NCBI RefSeq assembly: GCF_017377395.1
Contig: NZ_CP061800.1
Span: 5,043,633 to 5,107,632, forward strand
Length of the DNA stretch: 64,000 bases
Origin: Desulfonema magnum
GTDB lineage: Bacteria; Desulfobacterota; Desulfobacteria; Desulfobacterales; 4be13
Reading direction: 5' to 3'
The notes under the pieces were generated by a model, which saw only the letters and a list, made by a program, of their open reading frames with translations, did not search any database and was not told where the DNA came from. A program made the translations under genes and the position numbers. Positions 25,968 to 34,983 of the stretch are shown here, in pieces. Numbering within the stretch: position 1 is the first letter of the stretch; each line of letters starts with the position of its first letter.

Positions 25968-27095
25968 TTATTGCCGAACCACTTTGGGCCTGAACCCTTT
26001 TTTTTCTAATTTTTCAAAAGCGTTATTCGCATCTTCAGGGGTTTCATATCTCCCGACAAAAACATGATGCCAGTTTCCCTTGCCAGGAATATGGACGGAC
26101 ATGGCAAAGGCAGGAATTCCTTTTTTTCTTAATCCTGCTGCTGCACGGTCGCACATTTTTTTGTCATTCAGATAAGAAAGAATATGAATTGTATAGATAC
26201 AGGTTTTTTTTTCATGAGGGATAGCAGTTTCCTTTGTTAAACAAGGGGAAGAATCAGCCGTTTTTTTGTCATCTGATGCCCGGGTGGCAGAGTGTTCCCG
26301 CCACGGCTTATGCGCCGCATAGGACTTCAGATGTTCGGCATATTCTGCCAAAACTTCAATTTTGCCTTCTGAATCTGACAAAGCAATGGCATTTTTCTGG
26401 GTTGTTATTGCATTTTCAAAATTACCTGTTTCAGCATAAGCTGCTGCCAGCGTGTCCAGAAAATTCGGTTCCGAGTGAATTTCCACAGCTTTTTTCGCCA
26501 GTTCCACAGCCCTGGGACCGTTTCGATATCTGACATCCGGGCAGGTGGCCAGGGTCCAGGCGATTTGCTGATATGCATCAGCATAATTCGGATTTATTTT
26601 CAGAGATTTATTATGATCATCAATGGCCTTGTCATATTCGCCCTTGCAAAACCAGACCGCCCCGCGGTTGTTATATGCCTCAAAGTCATTCGGATTGATT
26701 TCCAAGGCCCGGGTGCAATCCGCGATGGCTCTGTCGTAATCCCCTTTGTGAAACCAGGCCCCTCCCCGGCTGTAATATGCTTCAGCATAGTTCGGGTTGA
26801 TTTCCAAAGCCTTGCTGTAATCCGCAATGGCCTTGTCATAATCTTTTTTGTAAAACCATGCGACTCCCCGATTGTGATATGCTTCGAAATCATCCGGGAT
26901 GATTTCTATTGTGATGGAAAAAGCCGCTATTGCTTCATCGCACTGCCGGGATTTTAAAGAAGAGACACCTTTTTTAAACCAGTTCACAAAACCTGTTGAT
27001 GATTCAGGGACCAGCAGGTACGCAACCATCACGAAAAGACCCAGGATAATTCTGACGCTTCTTTGTTCTTTTTTTAAAAAATTCAGCATATACAT
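25968..27095 (-). CDS. TPR and SPOR-domain protein
   Basis: A 375-residue protein. An N-terminal membrane segment (SVRIILGLFVMVAYLLVP) is followed by tetratricopeptide repeats between about residues 40 and 180, with near-identical units such as AIADYSKALEINPNYAEAYY. The C-terminal 80 or so residues form a SPOR-like domain (YTIHILSYLNDKKMCDRAAA and VFVGRYETPEDANNAFEKLE). SPOR domains bind denuded peptidoglycan at division sites; TPRs mediate protein contact. The start is four bases after the upstream transporter stop, so it is translationally coupled to it. Its own function is unknown. Confidence 0.85.
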   Translation of the reverse strand: MYMLNFLKKEQRSVRIILGLFVMVAYLLVPESSTGFVNWFKKGVSSLKSRQCDEAIAAFSITIEIIPDDFEAYHNRGVAWFYKKDYDKAIADYSKALEINPNYAEAYYSRGGAWFHKGDYDRAIADCTRALEINPNDFEAYNNRGAVWFCKGEYDKAIDDHNKSLKINPNYADAYQQIAWTLATCPDVRYRNGPRAVELAKKAVEIHSEPNFLDTLAAAYAETGNFENAITTQKNAIALSDSEGKIEVLAEYAEHLKSYAAHKPWREHSATRASDDKKTADSSPCLTKETAIPHEKKTCIYTIHILSYLNDKKMCDRAAAGLRKKGIPAFAMSVHIPGKGNWHHVFVGRYETPEDANNAFEKLEKKGFRPKVVRQ

Positions 27096-27099
27096 TATG

Positions 27100-28611
27100 T
27101 TATAGATAGAGCGTGATCAGCCACAGGATCAGACCGATAAAAAACGATGAGGCAACACCTATCGGAATGGTCCAGCGAAGGATCGCGCCTTCCTGTCCCA
27201 TAGCGCCGCACATGGGGGTGGCAATGGCAATTTTAAAGGGGGAGGAAACAGATCCCACTGATGCGCCGACGGCCAGGCCCGCGGACAGCCAGGTTGCTGA
27301 AATTCCCAGAAGCCCCGCAGCCTGAACCTGAAGCTGACCAAATAGCATGAGTGAGGCAACCCCGTAGCCTGTAAGGAATGTGCCGACCCACCCCAGCAGA
27401 GGGACAAATATGGGGTACAGGGTGCCAGTATAAATTTGCAGACTGTGAGAAAGCACCAATGGAATATTATGGCTCTGGTCAAGCCGGACAAATCCCGGAT
27501 CATAACCTGAATAGGCGATCATCTGGCCCATGGCACCGAAAAGTCCCATCGCGATGCAGGCCCGCCATCCTTTTTCTGCTCCGGCTAAAAGCACTTCCCG
27601 CACTTTGGTCTTGGAAACTTTGAGAAGAAATACCGACAGTCCGAAGGCAAGAAAAAGGTAAATATAGGCAGAGAAAAAAGGACGGAACGTGACCGTGTGA
27701 ATGGGAACAGCGCTGATTTCCACACTCAGGCGATGAAAGGTCAGTTTTTTGAGAAAAGGCACGGTATTGACCATGAGAAGGGCTGCCAGCATGAAGATAA
27801 ACGGGGCCAGATCATATATAATCTTCCGGTTTATTTCCAATTCCCGGGGCCCCAGTAATATAAGGAAAAGAATCAGTCCGAGACCTGCAAGCATGCCGGA
27901 AATGGAAATGCCTATAAACGCGACTGCCCCAAGTGCGATCATTCCCAGTAAAAGGCCGCACATCAGAACCAGGGAAAGCCGACGAACTCCCCCGGAAGGC
28001 CGGGGCAGAAAAATCGGAACACATATTGCCATGGACACGGTGGCCGGTACGGACAGCCAGGCTGAGGCAATGCCCAGATCATGCACGGGCAGACCTGTTA
28101 CCAGGGAAAGTACCGTGACAATGACCCCGGTCAGTTCCAGTGTCATAAGCCCGGCATATCCCACAATGGAAAGCGCGGCCGCGCCCATAGGTGCGACACC
28201 GGCCGCATGAAGCATGGGGGCCACAACCGGCTCCGCGATGACGCTTGCACCTTCCATGAAATTGCCCACCCCCAGTGTAATGAGAAGATTTCGGTGAAAC
28301 GCGTCACGAACCCCGCCCATGAGCCAGTCCACAATTCGGGTGAGAGAGCCTGTGTTCATAAGGAGGGTGGAAAGAAGGATACCCGCAAAAATGACCAGGA
28401 GCAAAGGTCCTGTGGTGAGAATTCCGTCCGCACCGGCCAGAAGGGCTGTGTTCAGAGGCGTATTAAAAAAGAAAACCACAAGCCCCAGGGTAAAAAAGGA
28501 GCTGTAGATGGACAGCTGAAAAGCAGGCAGACGGAACCCCACTGCAAGCAAAGTTAAAAGGAGAACTGGTGTCCAGCAAAGGAAAAAAAGAATTATTTCG
28601 GCAGATTCCAT
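27100..28611 (-). CDS. L-lactate permease (LctP) family transporter
   Basis: A membrane transporter of 503 residues with about 13 hydrophobic segments. GNFMEGASVIAEPVVAPMLH, SIVGYAGLMTLELTGVIVTV and GASVGSVSSPFKIAIATPMC are features of the LctP/lactate permease family. I chose the ATG at 28611, which has GAAGG upstream, although the frame extends 102 bases further; the family begins MESAEIILFFLCW-like. Lactate is the expected substrate in sulfate reducers, but this is inference and a related organic acid is possible. It forms an operon with the TPR-SPOR gene. Confidence 0.82.
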   Translation of the reverse strand: MESAEIILFFLCWTPVLLLTLLAVGFRLPAFQLSIYSSFFTLGLVVFFFNTPLNTALLAGADGILTTGPLLLVIFAGILLSTLLMNTGSLTRIVDWLMGGVRDAFHRNLLITLGVGNFMEGASVIAEPVVAPMLHAAGVAPMGAAALSIVGYAGLMTLELTGVIVTVLSLVTGLPVHDLGIASAWLSVPATVSMAICVPIFLPRPSGGVRRLSLVLMCGLLLGMIALGAVAFIGISISGMLAGLGLILFLILLGPRELEINRKIIYDLAPFIFMLAALLMVNTVPFLKKLTFHRLSVEISAVPIHTVTFRPFFSAYIYLFLAFGLSVFLLKVSKTKVREVLLAGAEKGWRACIAMGLFGAMGQMIAYSGYDPGFVRLDQSHNIPLVLSHSLQIYTGTLYPIFVPLLGWVGTFLTGYGVASLMLFGQLQVQAAGLLGISATWLSAGLAVGASVGSVSSPFKIAIATPMCGAMGQEGAILRWTIPIGVASSFFIGLILWLITLYL

Positions 28612-29144
28612 TTTGTTATTCCTTCTGTAATGAGCATCCTGTCCGACCTGTGTTGTGTCAGGATACCAATATTTGTTTCCACACAGAAGCGTGAAAACGA
28701 AATGAATTAACATATGAGGATAACTCGATGATCAAGTTTTTTTCTGTCATTCCTGCGAAATCAGGAATCCTGTGCCTCCGGATTTGTAACATCTGTGGAA
28801 AACAGATTCCTGCTTTCGCAGGAATGACAGACTTTTTATTCGAACCAAGTCAAAAAATTTGATCATCGAGTGTAAATAACATTTTTTTAATTTTGTCAAT
28901 AGAACTTGACAGAACTTTATCATCAGCCTGCCTTAGCTGACCGAAATAAACGCTCATGAAAAAGCCGGGTTTTTTGCCTCCGGTCACGAAAATATTGACA
29001 GATAACAACCCGGCTTTTCAAAATGTATTTTCACGGTAAAGAAGAACAAAAGATGATAACTGCTGAAATTTCAGACAGTGAGAAATTTCCGAAGCTGGAA
29101 ACTTCGGAAATTTGATGGGGCTTATTGCTCATTTATTAAGCTAT
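28612..29144. repeat. Intergenic region with two palindromes
   Basis: A nested inverted repeat has ends ACTCGATGATCAA (28722-28734) and TTGATCATCGAGT (28859-28871) and an inner stem TCTGTCATTCCTGCGAA with its complement. A second palindrome at 28945-29040 is an uninterrupted copy of the outer element at 2771-3180 (ends AATAAACGCTCATG and TCACGGTAAA). No gene is present. Confidence 0.8.
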
Positions 29145-32100
29145 TCAGTATTGTTCAAAGCTGCTGTCATCGAGTTCATCCACAAGCAGGACAGTTCCGG
29201 TCGTCCCCTTTTTTGCATTTTCTGTGTGATCCGCCTTGACAAAAAGCGTTTTTTTCGGCTCTGCTGTCATTATTATCTTCCGAGAGCTTTCCGTTTTTAT
29301 CCTCTTTGCCGGTTCCGAATTCTTTTTCCGTTTTTCTGTCTCAGCATTGGAAATCCTGAAAAATGAGGCCGATTTCAGAAGATGTTCTGCCTGGGACGAA
29401 AAATCCCGGCTGGCCGACGCCATTTCCTCAATCGAAGCAGCGTTCTCCTGAATAACATGATCCAGTTGCTGAATGGCCTTGTTCACCTGGGCAATGCCCC
29501 CGGCCTGCTCGGTGCCGGACACACTGATTTCCTGAATCAGTTCGGCTGTCTTCTGTATCCCGGATACCATCTCCCCCAGAAGCCTGCCCGCGTTTTCCGC
29601 TATTTCGAGGTTGGAAACTGAAAGGGAGTTAATTGACTTGGCCGCTTTCTGACTGCGTTCCGCGAGTTTGCGGACTTCCGCAGCCACAACCGCGAATCCT
29701 CTCCCCTGCTCACCGGCCCGGGCCGCTTCGATGGCCGCGTTCAGCGCGAGCATGTTGGTCTGTCTGGCGATATCCTCGATGATGCCGATCCTCTCAGAGA
29801 TGGTCCTCATGGCCCGGACAGTCTCATCCAGGGCCTTTCCTCCTTCTTCCGCATCCTGAGCCGTTTTCATGGCAATGGACGCTGTTTCCCTGGCATTGTC
29901 GGCATTCTGCCCCACCATGCTGTCCATCTCCTCCATGGAAGCTGATATCTCCTCAATGCTCGCTGCCTGCTGGGACGTGCCCTGGGACACCTGTTCCGCT
30001 CCGGAAGCCAACTGCCCGCTGCCGGTGGCGACCTGATTCGCGGCGTTCTGAACATCGGTCGCGAAATTGCCGAGATTTTCAATCATCATGTTCAGATTGT
30101 TTCGGATCTCGTCAAAGTCGCCCCTGTACTCATCCGTAATTCTTTCCGGTATGTCACCTCCTGAGATACGATCCACATAGCCTGCTGCTGTTTTCAGAGG
30201 TCCGACCACCGCGTCAAGGGTATCATTGACTCCTTTTATAATTTTGGCATACTCCCCTCCGAATCTGTCAGCGTCTCCCCGGGCGTCAAGTCTCCCTTCC
30301 AGTGTTGCATCTGTCAGTTCATTAATATTTCCCACGATGTTTTTAATTGTGCTTACCATCTTCATGAGTGATTTTCCTAAAACATCTTTTTCCGAAAGAA
30401 TATTCACCTCCGCGGACAGATCCCCTTCAGCAATTTTTTCAGCTACTTGCACTGTTCCTTTGAGATTCGATATCAGTGTATTGATATTGTTTCTGATCCG
30501 GTCGAAATCGCCTCGATACTCCTCTGTAATCTTTTCAGGGATATCTCCTCTGGCGATCCGATCAACTGATTCTGCGGTCACATTGATGGGAACCACAAAT
30601 GCCTCAATCAGCGAATTTATGCCGTCAACAAGTGTCCGCCACCCCCCTTCAAAGGCTTGTTCGTGTCCCCGGGTCCTCAGATTTCCTTCCCTGACCGAAT
30701 GAATCAGTCCCTCGGTTTCTTCCAGAATCGCATTCAGCCGTTCTGTCATCATTCTTAAAGCATTCATGAGCCGGTCCTGTGCTGAACGTTCTCTGACATC
30801 AAGCTTCAGATTGCCTCCGGCTATGGCCTCGGCAATGCGTGTGATGTCATTCATGGCGTCAATGAGCATGTTCAGATTGCTTTTTATCTTATTGAAATCT
30901 CCCTTGTATTCTCCGGTGATCCGTTCAGGAATATCTCCGGCTGAGACTTTTTCAAGACAGGTCGCGGTCATGCTGATGGGAACGACAAAAGCGTCAATCA
31001 TACTGTTCATGCCGAGGACAAGTTCCTGCCAGCCTCCTGAAAATTCTTTTGTATTGCCGCGGGTGCCGAGCCTGCCTTCCTGAATCGCACGAGTGACCTC
31101 GTTCATCTCCCCGGAAACCGCATTGATCTTCCTGATCATCGAATTCAGCGCCTTCATCAGCCGGTCATTTTCAGATCGCTCAGTAACATCCGCTGTCAGA
31201 TTTCCGGAGGCTACCTCCTCGGCAATCCGGGTTGTTTCATTCATGGCATCAATGAGCATATCAAGGCTGTTCTTGATTTCGTTAAAGTCGCCCTCGTATT
31301 TCTCCGGCACCTTCTGCGGAATATCACCCTTTGCAATCTGTTCAAGAGATATGGATACCATGTAAATCGGGGCAGCAAAAGCGTCTGTCAGGTCGTTTAT
31401 GCCGACAATAAGTTCCTGCCAGCCACCGGAAAACGCATCAGCCTTACCCCGGGTATTCAGTTTTCCCTTTCTGACCGCCCGAATCAGTTCGCCCATTTCT
31501 CCTGAAACCGCTTTAAGGCTGTTTATCATCGTATTCATGGCTCTCATGAGCCGGTCATTTTCAGAACGCTCCCTGACATCGGCCATCAGAGTTCCTGCCG
31601 CGATTTCCTCGGCAATGCGTGTGATGTCATTCATGGCTTCAATCAGCATATTCAGGTTGTTCTTCATCTCGTTAAAATCACCTTTGTACGCCTCGGTGAT
31701 CTTTTCGGGAATATCGCCCTTTGAGATACAGTCAATTGCATCAGCTGTCATGTTAATGGGAGCCACAAACGCGTCAATCACATTGTTTGCGCCAACCATA
31801 AGATCACGCCATCCGCCCTCAAATGCTTTTGTATTGCCCCGAATATCCAGTCTGCCTTCCTGAACTGCCTGAATAAGTCCGTTTATCTCTTTTAAAACAG
31901 AACTGATGGTGTCTTTCATATTGCGAAAAGCATTTGCCAACATACCGATTTCATCTTTTTGGCGGATTTCTGTTTCCTTACTGAAATCCCCTTTGGCGAT
32001 GGCATTTGCCATATCTACAATAGCTGTGACGGGCCGGGTAATTTCCCGGGTTACAAACCATAGGAAAACAAGTGCGGCCGCCACACAGAAGAAACTGATG

Positions 32101-33110
32101 CCCACGGATTGCCACATGGCGCGGAATGCTTTACTCATCTCTTTGTCTGCCGCCCAGGTGATCTTTTCCTCGGGAATCAGAATATTGACAGACCACGGCG
32201 TTTTTGTTTTGCCTATTTCTACAGGAGTAAAAACAGCCAGACTGCCCGGGCGTTCTTCTGTAATTGTCTCATTTTCTCGGATGTGCGCTGCATCTTTCTC
32301 CCAATTTTCCCGTAGTTCTTTTATATGTTTACCTGCAAGTTCTGATTTGCCAGTTGCTGCCGCAAGGGTTCCGTTATGGCTGAAAACAAAAATTTCCGCG
32401 GTTCCATCATACAGCTTTTTTACATCGTCAACCAGTTCATTCAACATATCTAGCCGCATATCAATTCCGACAATGCCGTAAAAGACTTCATTCAAGATAA
32501 TGGGCACGACCAGAGAGGTAATCAGCGCGGGATATCCCTGAACATTACTCATAAAAGGATCAGCAATATATTCATTTTTTGTTTTCCGGGGCACCAGATA
32601 ATAGTCTCCGGTTTCTTCATTATCGTAGTTTTTCAGGGGAGTGACCACAATTTCACGGTTCTCATTCCGATACCAGTAAGGAATATACCGCCCGGTTTCG
32701 TCATGTCCTTCCTCGTTTGCGTATCCCTGATCCAACGGATCAAAAGCCCCTGGTTCCCAGCCAGTATAGACAGCGGCAAACTGGGGATTTTGAGCCAAAA
32801 CAATTTTCAGAATTGCATTCATCTCTTCTCTGCCAAGTTCTCCTCCGAATTCTTCGAACTTTATGCCGGAAAGCATCTGAGCGAGCGTATGTGCAGTGTC
32901 AAGTCCCTTTTGCAAACTCCCCCTGATAGCATTGGCATGTTGTTTTGCAATGGCTTCGACATAATACTGCGCGTCTCTGATTGCTTTTTCCCGGTCAGCT
33001 TTTGCCCGTGTCTTTATTTCCATGGCAAAATAAATAATAATAACTGACGCGGTGCCCAGCAAACAAATCCCTGCCCAGAAAGCAAGTTTCATCTGCAAAC
33101 TTCTTTTCAT
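29145..33110 (-). CDS. Large chemoreceptor with five HAMP-like repeats
   Basis: A 1321-residue methyl-accepting chemotaxis protein. After a membrane segment (LAFWAGICLLGTASVIIIYF) comes a periplasmic double-Cache-like domain (residues about 40-320), a second membrane segment and a HAMP domain (RPVTAIVDMANAIAKGDFSK). Then come five consecutive units of about 130 residues. Each has a GDIPEKI-type motif followed by a DFNEIKNNLNMLI-like helix, and an EGRLDIRG-type motif followed by GGWRDL or a variant. The signalling domain is near residues 1080-1290 with ALNAAIEAARAGEQGRGFAV. The C-terminal tail lacks a clear NWETF pentapeptide. GGAGAG precedes the ATG. Confidence 0.92.
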   Translation of the reverse strand: MKRSLQMKLAFWAGICLLGTASVIIIYFAMEIKTRAKADREKAIRDAQYYVEAIAKQHANAIRGSLQKGLDTAHTLAQMLSGIKFEEFGGELGREEMNAILKIVLAQNPQFAAVYTGWEPGAFDPLDQGYANEEGHDETGRYIPYWYRNENREIVVTPLKNYDNEETGDYYLVPRKTKNEYIADPFMSNVQGYPALITSLVVPIILNEVFYGIVGIDMRLDMLNELVDDVKKLYDGTAEIFVFSHNGTLAAATGKSELAGKHIKELRENWEKDAAHIRENETITEERPGSLAVFTPVEIGKTKTPWSVNILIPEEKITWAADKEMSKAFRAMWQSVGISFFCVAAALVFLWFVTREITRPVTAIVDMANAIAKGDFSKETEIRQKDEIGMLANAFRNMKDTISSVLKEINGLIQAVQEGRLDIRGNTKAFEGGWRDLMVGANNVIDAFVAPINMTADAIDCISKGDIPEKITEAYKGDFNEMKNNLNMLIEAMNDITRIAEEIAAGTLMADVRERSENDRLMRAMNTMINSLKAVSGEMGELIRAVRKGKLNTRGKADAFSGGWQELIVGINDLTDAFAAPIYMVSISLEQIAKGDIPQKVPEKYEGDFNEIKNSLDMLIDAMNETTRIAEEVASGNLTADVTERSENDRLMKALNSMIRKINAVSGEMNEVTRAIQEGRLGTRGNTKEFSGGWQELVLGMNSMIDAFVVPISMTATCLEKVSAGDIPERITGEYKGDFNKIKSNLNMLIDAMNDITRIAEAIAGGNLKLDVRERSAQDRLMNALRMMTERLNAILEETEGLIHSVREGNLRTRGHEQAFEGGWRTLVDGINSLIEAFVVPINVTAESVDRIARGDIPEKITEEYRGDFDRIRNNINTLISNLKGTVQVAEKIAEGDLSAEVNILSEKDVLGKSLMKMVSTIKNIVGNINELTDATLEGRLDARGDADRFGGEYAKIIKGVNDTLDAVVGPLKTAAGYVDRISGGDIPERITDEYRGDFDEIRNNLNMMIENLGNFATDVQNAANQVATGSGQLASGAEQVSQGTSQQAASIEEISASMEEMDSMVGQNADNARETASIAMKTAQDAEEGGKALDETVRAMRTISERIGIIEDIARQTNMLALNAAIEAARAGEQGRGFAVVAAEVRKLAERSQKAAKSINSLSVSNLEIAENAGRLLGEMVSGIQKTAELIQEISVSGTEQAGGIAQVNKAIQQLDHVIQENAASIEEMASASRDFSSQAEHLLKSASFFRISNAETEKRKKNSEPAKRIKTESSRKIIMTAEPKKTLFVKADHTENAKKGTTGTVLLVDELDDSSFEQY

Positions 33111-33144
33111 AATATCTCTCCCTTTTTTGTGCGACGTATGTCAT

Positions 33145-33291
33145 AAGTACCCGATCAAAAGTTTTTTATATATCTTTTTTTTGCGAACAGCGGAGAAACC
33201 CGGCTTTTTCCGTCACGAACGGCGGATCCTTCCGGTAAAAAAGCCGGGTTTCTTCCCCGGGAATATATCGAAAACTTATGGTTAGGTTCTT
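33145..33291. repeat. Dispersed palindrome, AAGTACC type
   Basis: The same element as at 5722-5871 and 55551-55698: left end AAGTACCCGATCAAAAG, internal AGAAACCCGGCTTTT and AAAGCCGGGTTTCTT arms, right end ATGGTTAGGTTCTTA. It lies upstream of the receptor gene. Confidence 0.85.
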
Positions 33292-33321
33292 ATCATCTGC
33301 CACACGCCACACGGAATCCTT

Positions 33322-34398
33322 TTATCGTATTGCTTTTTTCCAAATCAGCTCAAACCCCTTACGGGTGTTCCTGTCCAAAATTTCCCAGGGAATAAAATGA
33401 TTCTGAAAGTAATTCGGATCATCAACATGAAACGCGTCGTTTTCTTCAGGTGTTATCCGATCTCTGATGGAGAGGTTGACAGGAAAATTATTCAATGTCC
33501 TGACCACCTGCTCCACCTGAAAGTCAGAGCTAATCGTGTAATCAATCCATTCCTCGGCGATTTGTTTCAGTTTTGGTTTGTTCCGGAGCGTATGGCTGAG
33601 CATCCAGCAATCTATATACGCGGTGGAACCCTCTTCGGGTGTCGCCATTTTCCATATCTCACCTCTTTTTTTCAGTTCGGAAAAAGCAAATCCCCAGCAG
33701 GCAGCCAGAGAAAGTCCCTGGAGATCATCGGCAGTCTCCACAGCTCCGTAGAGAGATCGGACATTTTTGACAAGGTATTTGAGCTTGGTGAGAATTTCAG
33801 GAGAAGATACAGATTGATACTGATAAATTTTGCTCTTATCGAGTCCGGCGGCAAGGGCAGTGAGGTAAATATTGGTGACATTGATGGTTGACGCAATGGT
33901 ATATTTCCCGGCATATTTCGGTTCCCAGAGGATTTTCCAGCTAGTCGGAGCCTTTTTAACAATATTGGTATTATATGCCAGTCCGTAAGGCCCGTATATG
34001 AACGGAACACCATAAACCTGCCCACGTTCTGTAAGGTAAGAGGTTTTTTGCAGATCAGGCAGAATATCTTTAAAATGCGGAAGATTCTTCACATCAACAG
34101 GAATGACAAGCTTCCTCCTGATATAGTCGTGTCTGGGGTCTTTCGGATAGTTGTGCGAAGTGGTAAAAATATCAACTTCGCTGTTTATCAGTGCGTTACG
34201 GTAATCCATAAATTCTGACGCATGTTTCACCGTAAGCTTCAGGTCAGTGCCATATTTGTTTTTTACTGATTGCCTGAATACTTCAAGATGGTTTTCAGGA
34301 GCATATCCGTCCCACACCAGCATTCTCAGCTCCTCAGAAAAGGCCGGGGAAGCTGTGATAAGGATGCCAAAAAGTACAAACATTATGAAGTGTTTCAT
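33322..34398 (-). CDS. PotD-like periplasmic substrate-binding protein
   Basis: A 358-residue secreted protein with a signal peptide (FVLFGILITASPAFSEE). The mature part opens LRMLVWDGYAPENHLEVF, as in spermidine/putrescine-type ABC-transporter binding proteins. KYGTDLKLTVKHASEFMDYRN and YGVPFIYGPYGLAYNTNIVK also fit that family. No ABC transporter genes are adjacent. It lies between the large chemoreceptor and CheA, so it may present a ligand to a receptor; that is inference. It has a strong Shine-Dalgarno sequence (GGAGG). The ligand is not known. Confidence 0.85.
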   Translation of the reverse strand: MKHFIMFVLFGILITASPAFSEELRMLVWDGYAPENHLEVFRQSVKNKYGTDLKLTVKHASEFMDYRNALINSEVDIFTTSHNYPKDPRHDYIRRKLVIPVDVKNLPHFKDILPDLQKTSYLTERGQVYGVPFIYGPYGLAYNTNIVKKAPTSWKILWEPKYAGKYTIASTINVTNIYLTALAAGLDKSKIYQYQSVSSPEILTKLKYLVKNVRSLYGAVETADDLQGLSLAACWGFAFSELKKRGEIWKMATPEEGSTAYIDCWMLSHTLRNKPKLKQIAEEWIDYTISSDFQVEQVVRTLNNFPVNLSIRDRITPEENDAFHVDDPNYFQNHFIPWEILDRNTRKGFELIWKKAIR

Positions 34399-34983
34399 TG
34401 ATGTTCCTCCTCTGTGATTGCATTGTTATTACTTTTTTCTGAATAATGTTAATAGATTATTGTTTGATAATCTGTCACCTCCTTTCACCCTTTGGAAAAG
34501 CAGCAATTCAGGTTCTCCGGTAATGTTTATATGAAAGTGTTAGGTGTTAAGTGTCAGGAAAAACTGTAAAATTTTTATCATTCGTTGTGACTGACAAATC
34601 ATGACCGTTTATATGAAAGTGTCAGGTGTTAAGTGTTAAGTGTTAGGAAAAACTGCAAAACTTTCATACTTCGTTGTGACCGGCAGGTCATGGCCGTTTA
34701 TATGAAAGTGTCAGGTGTCAGGTGTTAAGTGTCAGGAAAAACTGCAAAACTTTCATACTTCGTTGTGACCGGCAGATCATGGCCGTTTATATGAAAGTGT
34801 CAGGTGTTAAGTGTTAAGTGTTAAGTGTTAAGTGTTAAAAGCGTTGTTTTTTTCTGTCCGAGTATTTTGAAAAAACAGGTTGGAAAACGGATTCTGACGG
34901 ATTCTGTTGACAGGCATCGCCTATACAGGACAAAAACGTGCGGAACGGGAAGAAACTTGACCTTTTTTACAAACAGGGCGCTT
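34399..34983. repeat. Compound minisatellite
   Basis: Four units of about 85-90 bases, each opening TTTATATGAAAGTGT and followed by variable numbers of GTGTTAG/GTGTCAG heptamers and a GTTGTGAC segment, run from about 34525 to 34840. Tracts of the heptamer differ in length between units. There is no gene from 34399 to 34983 apart from the end of cheA on the minus strand beyond it. Confidence 0.85.

Noticed and set aside
30226..32481. Plus-strand frames over the large receptor
   Set aside because: Shadow frames; the periodic sequence of the receptor keeps the antisense open.
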